A DNA stretch of 12,670 bases, taken from assembly GCA_024763495.1 (NCBI GenBank), contig JANTFJ010000034.1:1-12670 (forward strand), in the 5' to 3' direction. The first letter of the stretch is position 1. Each line of letters opens with the position of its first letter. This DNA is from Desulfobulbaceae bacterium (GTDB lineage: Bacteria > Desulfobacterota > Desulfobulbia > Desulfobulbales > SURF-16). The notes beneath the pieces are model-generated. The model was not told where the DNA came from. It saw only the letters and a list, made by a program, of their open reading frames with translations, and ran no database searches. Below are positions 8,601 through 12,670 of the stretch, one piece after another. Both the position numbers and the translations under genes were made by a program.

Positions 8601-10227
8601 CATTAACCTGCTCCCCAATCTGATAGCGCATAAAACGGAAGGCCTCAATATCGGGCCGGGTAGAATCTGCCGCAGACTTCATATCATCAAGCATATTTTT
8701 CATATGCGTAGACAGTTCGGCTTTAAAAGCTGAATCCCAATCCGGGGCCGGAGCTTTTACATCATCCGGACGGCCTGCTTTGATATCATCCTCCACTATC
8801 TTCCTGAGTTCAACAACCAGTTCATCATCTATATTAGTGTAGGCAAGACTGATATTATTCAGCAGTTCCTGAACTTTTTTATTACCCATGGCCTGCTGGA
8901 TATAGGCCTTGGGGTCAGGGGGATCGTCAGGATTGACAGGTCTGGCCGGAACATTATTTCTTATTTCAGCGGTAAGATCACTTATGTTCTTTTTATAGCC
9001 CTCGACCAGTAGTTTTCGATTTAATTTAAAAAGCAGGTCATAGGCTGTCTGTTCAATATTTTTGACGTGCTGCATCGCCGCTTCATCTTCCGGCTTATAA
9101 ATCGTTTCCGCGAGTTCATATAATTCATCAGTTGACATGCCGAGAGCGTCTGAAGGGGGGTCAAGACCAAGATGCTTCCAGCCGTCAACCATCCGCATGG
9201 TATACTTGGCCAGACTTTTCAAGTCTCCGCCGTGAACCTGAAAAATCTGGCGGTGGTTGTTGGCCATCCAGCCAAAAAGATCGGTTGTCGGGAATTCATC
9301 AAAACTGTCCAAGGCCCTGTCCTTATGAGCAGCCTTGAACGAGGCGTAACTTTCCGTGCTGTCCAGAGGATTTTTAAGATCGCCGGTAACTACTCCGGCC
9401 TTCATTCCCCATTGATTCAGTTGTTCGACCCCGAACATGCCGTTATATTTTTCAGGATCAGAACTGACCCAGGCTGCTAAAAAATCAGGCCAGTGAGGGG
9501 TATATTGACCGGGATTTCTGGCCTGCATAATTTTAAAGGCGCTGGTCGGCGAAAGGAACTCAACCTCCATGACCTTGGGATCCAGCTCTTCGCCATAACG
9601 CTTCTTCGTCAATTCCCTGAAGGCCAGCCTGGCAGACTCGCCATTTAACGCTTCGCCGGCCAGGGGATTATTTTTTAAAGCCGCCTTGCGGGGCACATTG
9701 GTGATATCATCATCACTTTTAAACTGCTTATTCGGATTAAGAGCAGGAACCCCATCCAGGGTTCGATTGGGTTTTCTCGCCCAATCTACCAGGGCCTTAA
9801 AACGCTGACCGGTTGATCCAACCCGAAAGGCGTGATCTATATCATCAAATTGCTGCTGGGTCTGGAGAATAAGGTCATATCGAGCCGTATCCAGGCTCTT
9901 GAAAAGTTGGGGATCTTCCTGAAAAAGTTGAACGCGGAGGCTATCGTTTTTTTTGGCGGCAAAATACTTATAGTGCCGGAGAACGGGAATGGCGGTTGCC
10001 ATGGAGGGAGTTGTTTCATAGGCGGCAAGAGCGGCAGCCACATTGTCGCTGATGCCCTTTGCCTTCCACTTCTCGACTGTTGCCTTCGGCCTGGCCTCAA
10101 TAGCCATAAAAATCTGATGCTGGGGTTCCGCAGCAGCCAGGGGAACATCCTGAAACCAATGGCCACTTAATAAAAAGTAAAGGATCAGTAAAAACAGTCC
10201 GCTCTTCTGTTGCGCCCTGGTCAGCAT
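2620..10227 (-). CDS. Giant secreted protein (2535 residues), unknown function
   Basis: No known enzyme or toxin family is recognised. Residues 1-33 look like a signal peptide (LFLLILYFLL core, AAA before EP), with no lipobox. Residues 35 to about 1370 are mainly helical and charged, with one hydrophobic stretch near 773-805 and a strongly helical, acidic part near 1075-1220. A Gly/Ser/Pro/Asp-rich linker lies near 1371-1396. From about 1438 to 2480 the sequence is beta-rich, resembling successive Ig-like sandwiches. The last of these has KVWDHGAQDGD and HNEGTSSPNTASL, a pattern seen in extracellular beta domains. Residues about 2493-2535 are a Gln/Gly/Ser-rich tail. The ATG lies 2 nt after the LpoB-like stop with no good Shine-Dalgarno, so translation is probably coupled. 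It is the last gene of the lipoprotein operon and probably acts in the periplasm or at the cell surface. The frame is unbroken over 7.6 kb, so the gene is under selection. Confidence 0.9.
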   Translation of the reverse strand: MLTRAQQKSGLFLLILYFLLSGHWFQDVPLAAAEPQHQIFMAIEARPKATVEKWKAKGISDNVAAALAAYETTPSMATAIPVLRHYKYFAAKKNDSLRVQLFQEDPQLFKSLDTARYDLILQTQQQFDDIDHAFRVGSTGQRFKALVDWARKPNRTLDGVPALNPNKQFKSDDDITNVPRKAALKNNPLAGEALNGESARLAFRELTKKRYGEELDPKVMEVEFLSPTSAFKIMQARNPGQYTPHWPDFLAAWVSSDPEKYNGMFGVEQLNQWGMKAGVVTGDLKNPLDSTESYASFKAAHKDRALDSFDEFPTTDLFGWMANNHRQIFQVHGGDLKSLAKYTMRMVDGWKHLGLDPPSDALGMSTDELYELAETIYKPEDEAAMQHVKNIEQTAYDLLFKLNRKLLVEGYKKNISDLTAEIRNNVPARPVNPDDPPDPKAYIQQAMGNKKVQELLNNISLAYTNIDDELVVELRKIVEDDIKAGRPDDVKAPAPDWDSAFKAELSTHMKNMLDDMKSAADSTRPDIEAFRFMRYQIGEQVNAHLDKIGGLNLDDYLVRIAMGNVTETEWRFVGGSPRSVQRQLDPDEICRDLRLLQSMAKNFKWGDAKLAGKVKEYFDGNPSGAVTILKHLHNICNPDKGRRITLKYKDAAGNDVVQSMETTRWQSVRSAGVLAFKGAMKGWKIWGDAASARDLYNSMADIFLNDSLTQEQIAASWAKALTSFVGVAEYAELVNYYGTRNLKVNIPLGSTLGQMTAMADGKYLDPQQQKELTLTFIKDLTIMYVPHLAVANALWGMGTYGYDKWSLSASKAEILDLLVENGEWQFETAPLVDADGKVVLDINGNIIQIPDRGKLPELTGVKFARQGKKNVEIQEVAPVELLKKGKDGKEKRTVRKLAKILDHDIYPDNILLLKSKSHVDPRAALLDLAYRSGTGYIANNQALQVDEDAIRNLIDDVFWQIHIFFTTTRDWTKAWVKKNMGVVPPTREDAVELNRKDQVEVVATYSVPLYFSGIQVGSLKFDWKSWVADGIRKNFGYQVSDYWVKRQRILEDDVLPVVIEEAARRVMEDSMLNQDAVDYLDEIKLIDERVKEIDRRIWPKIERSADPFPVTAKSNGVTTERVYDPENDLPVYDHFRLETKDERDEIKRIIQWLLADSASRGPYLYTVVDSGISGINDMSSSVQVNLGEDEVQVKDRAKEVLKIIIDLMNKYEEAYDKMLTSLESTNGYVSQGDGSPKFSIDAYHVKLRGDLGPVVDTKAVAELDKGYRTEYARVEKDVGNILNVRGWGQMVGLTGVEEFFGDLMGQGFEFYAAKSHPYWGKLLRLRFQIHKLQLVQQNIHQVTRGELERVFADRMILEDKVIDLENPPTALSGQLTGQGDEGASAPPLSATSQDDKDKTPGAHLATVGGRIAFVNQMITLMEGEYKALLSMILNMFDFDLTLEPEAPATSLKVWTVMKVTAAVGVKKDKDGKPLPVKLGKIGPDEVKKAVKNYHWEVWRKDQSGKYIERDTREPEVLLPLFEAGTFLLRVYAQGANSIPLSESMEAFEVEPAEFSANLQINGDFPGHALVQIKADDWMVDAVEVPAMSRDWHQQLKLEVKKAPRPRVSKLDVNDLDNKFYVDFGAWAWVNVPPRDKSKRVVSRISPGLFTVPPDQPLVLNYPYNVDVTVKVVDAGRTKLAKEVEYLVTSGRQQLLFDHGFLKLKKDDVVKARVKYKHPPIILEKDGKDVIFDPADSKAIDFNITLPFFEEDHLLVRGDFVLPADIDPPAQITRGSMRSNLSDDLALSGPHFEFKNSKPILLSKPLNISAVLYSDDGRMFRPVKGIFSTNLKEGKEFSCGQIQLEPYELKVDPIRISVTDQAGVAIPEDQLKVMMESQPVSWDGSVFKGAWTFTREHEEITIEAGFKMPDGSTAKGSHTLSIDDFDLLGVPVCPDITIKIPVYLSLDISGTTKLFVPPGKKKPQNVKIFNTDLGIEEWLAADSGFLVTTKVPVPADMGIKIRLDGVAQATAREGKYEGFGTGRVSASSRQVNVGRIDLKQKGDSFVSINNLALSLGAGISKPVHGQPLEVKGAVKVNNYEGPLALTWKRYSDDNSDIQFKGSVAKGENFTTTYTFPPVVENLRVKDDVIELEVSDGADRQVRKLFPFSWLFGDEFKGFTFVSENTRKGGTSFNLGETIKVTSSWKIVKDMGSGRTIVYSVAGTEFAREDVSVPEGRNWQHTTSLDTKQQQAGRLTVKAELVNLDPAVNSPGSVKLTLKEGEDEIISAGAAAAAGSQAGGKNFTQGDQVYLNAVVKAAEGKDGLRTLTLQYRSKTVLTENFDMESGERINKSFMINTGKLKTGRHVFTLTLLNDNGRQDRKILRFLVDEDKSQQGGGGLQNVDCTGNSITLKVWDHGAQDGDIITLSLGGRNVLSGFNMNACGGSEPSGPPCAFSGLPFPSGSKVQVSIYAHNEGTSSPNTASLKVEGGCTPELQNWNLSTGESASIFISRVKTTPQQQKQGNGGRQSQQSGQSGGSGGQSQAGGSASGQSVVKSWP

Positions 10228-10229
10228 GA

Positions 10230-11267
10230 TTACTGGTTCATCTGTTGAATCTGCTGAATTGTCTGCAGGACGCCTTTTTGCAATTCATTCATCTGCTGAA
10301 TCGAATTATTGGGCGGTGTCGCTGGTGCTGCCTGTCCGTAAGGCTGCGGAGTTCCCGCCGGCAGCGGTGCTCCGGGAGCGGTTCCCTGGGGAACAGTACC
10401 TGGAGGAACAGCGCCCGGCGCCTGAGCCGCGGGCCAGCCGGCAGGCAGGGCGCCGGCTCCTGCCTGACCCTGGCCGGCGGGCTGGGGAGGAATATCGTAC
10501 TGTCCTTCCATCTTGCTGCTCAACATTTTTTCCCAGACAATAAGACCATTACGGGCGTCAACCAGGCGGAACTGATACTGGAAGTAATTCATCCCCTCGC
10601 CAGGGTTGTTTACGTCTCTTTCCTTAACCTGATAGATAATCCCCCGGAGAAAATAGTCGGCCGCGGCTATTTTGGATTTAATCGAGGCGGTCTGGCTCAT
10701 GTCAACTTCATGTTTTTTTTCAATATTAGCCGACTGCTCGCCGCTGCCTGTAGTGCCGCTCAGGGAACCGGTTTGAAACTCCCGTTCCTTGACCCGGTCA
10801 TAGGTTCTGGTGGAGACCATGGAGTCAGTCAAGGTAACGGTAATTTCTTCACCGCTCTGCCGTACCCGCTCTTCCATAATATCATCAAAGGAGACATCAT
10901 CGCGAAAAAGGACAAGTCCACCGGCATTTTCCATGAGCTTAGCCCGGATAGTCTCCTGGAATATCTGTTCATCAAGCTCCAGGCCCGTCTTGTTCTGCAG
11001 CTTACGGATTGTGATCACCGGCGGTCGGGATGACCTGGCAATAAAGGGCTGATAGACAAGACTTCGGGCCATGGCATCGCAGACCCGGCGGAATTGCCCG
11101 ACAGTGATCGTGTCGGCAGCCACCTCAAGGGGTAAGGCCTCGATTGGACGCATCTGGTTGCGGCGTAAGGCAGGCTTAGATACTTTTTCCGGAGATGAGC
11201 CGGCGCAGCCGCTGAGCATCATAGTCACGGCCAGGGCGATAATTGCCGGGTTAAATTGTTTCAGCAT
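10230..11267 (-). CDS. LpoB-family outer-membrane lipoprotein (PBP-activator-like)
   Basis: The 345-residue product has a type II signal peptide with lipobox LSGC (Cys21); Ala follows the Cys, which favours outer-membrane sorting. The core, about residues 54-255, has the LpoB/COG3417 pattern: a helix (QFRRVCDAMARSL), then PPVITIRKLQNKTGLELDEQ near 82-101, a helix, GGLVLFRDD, and later AADYFLRGIIYQV plus YFQYQFRLVDARNGLIVWEK. In E. coli, LpoB spans the periplasm and activates PBP1b; that role here is inferred. It is longer than E. coli LpoB (213 residues), because residues about 260-318 form a Pro/Ala/Gly/Gln-rich disordered tail, followed by a Gln-rich helix (residues 319-345). The ATG overlaps the previous stop (TAATG) and has AGGAGG at 11275-11280. 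Confidence 0.85.
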   Translation of the reverse strand: MLKQFNPAIIALAVTMMLSGCAGSSPEKVSKPALRRNQMRPIEALPLEVAADTITVGQFRRVCDAMARSLVYQPFIARSSRPPVITIRKLQNKTGLELDEQIFQETIRAKLMENAGGLVLFRDDVSFDDIMEERVRQSGEEITVTLTDSMVSTRTYDRVKEREFQTGSLSGTTGSGEQSANIEKKHEVDMSQTASIKSKIAAADYFLRGIIYQVKERDVNNPGEGMNYFQYQFRLVDARNGLIVWEKMLSSKMEGQYDIPPQPAGQGQAGAGALPAGWPAAQAPGAVPPGTVPQGTAPGAPLPAGTPQPYGQAAPATPPNNSIQQMNELQKGVLQTIQQIQQMNQ

Positions 11268-11896
11268 TACTGAACCTCCTTAAGTTTCTCCAGTAAATTA
11301 ACAGTTGCCCGGGCCGCGGCTTCATCACTGCCGGCAGCTCGAGCTGAAGCAACCATTTGCACCTTACCTGTTTTCGTTGCCACCACCCGGAGAAATACGG
11401 TATTTTCATCGGAATCACTACTGTAACCGGCTATTCCCTTAATAACATATTTTACCCCTTTCCGGGCTAAGTCCGGCCGAGGCGAATCATTGATAAAACG
11501 TTCTTCCGGGGCATCAACCAGGGTTATATCAGTGAGGGCTATCTTCTGAGAAATAACTTCACGAATTCGCTGGCCGGCATCCCGGCTCCTTCCTCCCATA
11601 TTGCCCAGGCGCTCGGAATTAATGGGGCCCAGAACCACTTTCAGTCCCTGATTTTGCTGCCCGGCATTGCCGACAGCATCTGCAGCACCGGCAGCACCAT
11701 CAAGATCATACGAGCCCTCGTAACGCTCCGAGGCTTCACGCAGAACCTGTTCAGGAATCTGGCCGGGCTGAGTGGTCGGCGTAAATACTTTCTGAACAGG
11801 AGGGGAGGGAGGCGGGGCCGGTTCCTCCTCAATGGTAGTGCAGCCTGGAAAAACAAAGATAACAGAGGTCAGCAGGATGAGTAACAGGTATCTCAT
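11267..11896 (-). CDS. Lipoprotein with predicted LpoB/CsgG-like core
   Basis: The 209-residue product has a lipoprotein signal (hydrophobic core, then FPGC; Cys19, Thr at +2). A Pro-rich linker (PAPPPSPP) and an Ala/Gly-rich stretch follow up to about residue 80. The C-terminal part reads as strand (GLKVVLGPIN, about 85-94), helix (DAGQRIREVISQKIA), strand (ITLVDAP), then KGVKYVIKGIAGY, FLRVVATKTGKVQM and a final helix. That order resembles the LpoB/CsgG-type alpha/beta fold, so this may be a diverged partner or paralogue of the next gene; the fold call is inference. It starts 2 nt after the YcfL-like stop (TGA, 2 nt, ATG), with AAGGA upstream, and overlaps the next gene by 1 nt. Confidence 0.85.
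   Translation of the reverse strand: MRYLLLILLTSVIFVFPGCTTIEEEPAPPPSPPVQKVFTPTTQPGQIPEQVLREASERYEGSYDLDGAAGAADAVGNAGQQNQGLKVVLGPINSERLGNMGGRSRDAGQRIREVISQKIALTDITLVDAPEERFINDSPRPDLARKGVKYVIKGIAGYSSDSDENTVFLRVVATKTGKVQMVASARAAGSDEAAARATVNLLEKLKEVQ
11275..11280 (-). promoter_or_regulatory. Strong ribosome binding site before the LpoB-like gene
   Basis: AGGAGG on the minus strand lies seven bases before the ATG at 11267 and inside the end of the preceding gene. It fixes the LpoB-like start and suggests higher or independent initiation there, in contrast to the next gene, which lacks such a site. Confidence 0.75.
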
Positions 11897-11898
11897 AA

Positions 11899-12372
11899 TC
11901 AGTCCTTTTTATTTTTTGAGGGAAGATCCTGAGGCGGTGTCCTTACCAGAACCGTATAGTCAACCACCCGGGTGCCGATACTGTTCTGTTTCAGAGTAAC
12001 AATTTCATTAATGGGGAAATAGGTGGCATACCACTCAGTTTCTTCAAGAAGATAATTGTCGGCATCGTAAAAAACAACTTTCCATTCCAGCCATACGCCG
12101 GGACTCTGGTGGGGATTGCGCAGAGTAAAAGCAACCTCAACCTGACCGGAAGGAAAACGATGCTGCCGTTTATCAAGGTAGACAACAGACTCCCCCGCCC
12201 AGCTGTCCATAGCCACCAGCGGTTCCGTAAACTGAGGGGGAGGGATAAGAGTATCCTGCTGCTTGATGGGATAGAGGCCATAATCATTTTTTTCTTTAAC
12301 CTCGGTGGCTCCCTGGCATCCCAAAATAGATAAAACGAATATAACCAACAGAATTGACTGAATGCGATTCAT
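11899..12372 (-). CDS. YcfL/DUF1425-family lipoprotein
   Basis: The 157-residue product has a lipoprotein signal (ILLVIFVLSILGC, Cys19). After a linker, the core from about residue 65 on shows the DUF1425 pattern: QVEVAFTLRNPH, then VWLEWKVVFYDADNYLLEE, an alternating region with IVTLKQNSIGTRVVDYTVLVRTP. E. coli YcfL is about 125 residues and is encoded next to lpoB; its function is unknown. Finding this family two genes before an LpoB-like gene repeats that linkage and supports both assignments. It is the first gene of the operon. The ATG at 12370-12372 has TTGGAG five bases upstream. The tail (PSKNKKD) is short and charged. Confidence 0.85.
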   Translation of the reverse strand: MNRIQSILLVIFVLSILGCQGATEVKEKNDYGLYPIKQQDTLIPPPQFTEPLVAMDSWAGESVVYLDKRQHRFPSGQVEVAFTLRNPHQSPGVWLEWKVVFYDADNYLLEETEWYATYFPINEIVTLKQNSIGTRVVDYTVLVRTPPQDLPSKNKKD

Positions 12373-12403
12373 AAAATCTCCAAAATAATTGGCGGTTATT
12401 AAG

Positions 12404-12420
12404 CGGAGAATGAGACTCCG
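12404..12420. repeat. Small hairpin upstream of the operon
   Basis: CGGAG (12404-12408) and CTCCG (12416-12420) flank a 7-base loop, 32 bp upstream of the first operon ATG. The overlapping AGACTCCG (12413-12420) also has a reverse-complement partner CGGAGTCT at 12469-12476, so two alternative pairings exist. I could not fix a convincing promoter in 12373-12480; the region may hold the operon promoter and its control. Confidence 0.45.
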
Positions 12421-12459
12421 AACTCTACGGAATTGTTCAAATTCGCGTAAATATTCACC

Positions 12460-12545
12460 AGCACCTCACGGAGTCTATGCTTACCTCTTTGCCCATTTGA
12501 GCCTGCTTGAATAGCACCAGTATGTTGCGCAGACACAGGTAAGCA
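12460..12545 (-). repeat. Right copy of the diverged dispersed repeat
   Basis: The reverse complement of 12502-12533 matches 188-218 (26 of 32 aligned positions), and flanking blocks AGGTAAGC and AGACTCCG occur in the same order as on the left. The rest of 12373-12670 shows another small hairpin (CCCTT 12546-12550, AAGGG 12557-12561) and two tandem GACTCC copies near 12567-12577, but no supportable gene. An open frame on the minus strand here has no recognisable motif. Confidence 0.45.
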
Positions 12546-12670
12546 CCCTTAAAAACAAGGGCATAAACTCCGACTCCGAATCTAAGGCACTGGTAAACGC
12601 TTAGGCGCTTACGACCATTGTCTAAACAATTTTTTGTTTTGATTTTTGGTAACTTCTCCATATGTGGTGG

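Noticed and set aside
2620..10227. Polymorphic toxin, RTX or nonribosomal enzyme identity for the giant gene
   Set aside because: No GGxGxD nonapeptide array, Rhs/YD repeats, filamentous-haemagglutinin repeats, carrier-protein motifs or C-terminal toxin-like segment were seen; the protein is best left unassigned.
10245..11033. Plus-strand open frame of 262 codons opposite the LpoB-like gene
   Set aside because: It is antisense to a gene with a lipobox, strong ribosome binding site and family pattern; the open frame results from GC-rich Pro/Ala/Gly codons.
12455..12661. Minus-strand open frame of 68 codons at the right edge
   Set aside because: It lies in the repeat-like DNA, has no ribosome binding site or recognisable motif, and its sequence is explained by the diverged repeat also seen at 188-246.

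Overview
The window reads like chromosomal DNA of a Gram-negative bacterium of moderate GC content. Three consecutive genes encode outer-membrane-type lipoproteins of the YcfL and LpoB kinds. The repeat-rich intergenic DNA, IS4-type remnant and large secreted protein fit an environmental deltaproteobacterium (Desulfobacterota), but that placement is inference from style, not from a marker gene. All intact genes lie on the minus strand.

Layout from high to low coordinates, which is the direction of transcription. At 12373-12670 there is repeat-like DNA with several small inverted repeats. From 12372 down to 2620 runs one tightly packed four-gene operon: a YcfL/DUF1425-family lipoprotein, a second small lipoprotein with a predicted LpoB/CsgG-like core, an LpoB-family lipoprotein with an unusual Pro/Ala/Gly/Gln-rich C-terminal tail, and a 2535-residue secreted protein of unknown function. 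The giant has a long, mainly helical N-terminal half, a low-complexity hinge, and a beta-sandwich-rich C-terminal half ending in a Gly/Ser/Gln-rich tail. Junctions are 2 nt, 1 nt overlap and 2 nt, so translational coupling is likely. At 2105-2619 is a non-coding stretch with hairpins, a dispersed-repeat copy and a good sigma70 promoter for the next gene. At 1613-2104 is a small exported coiled-coil protein with one membrane segment. At 679-1566 is a degenerate IS4-family insertion element with 63-bp terminal inverted repeats (one mismatch) that has itself been interrupted by a second repeat. At 271-669 is yjbQ (UPF0047, thiamine-phosphate-synthase-like), whose Shine-Dalgarno touches the tip of the insertion element. 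At 1-270 is more repeat-like DNA, part of which is a diverged inverted copy of the DNA at the right edge.

The most interesting part is the lipoprotein/giant-protein operon. In E. coli, ycfL lies next to lpoB, whose product is an outer-membrane lipoprotein activator of the peptidoglycan synthase PBP1b. Here the same pair is extended by a second small lipoprotein and a giant secreted protein, which suggests an envelope-associated assembly not described in the model organism. Its function cannot be read from sequence alone.
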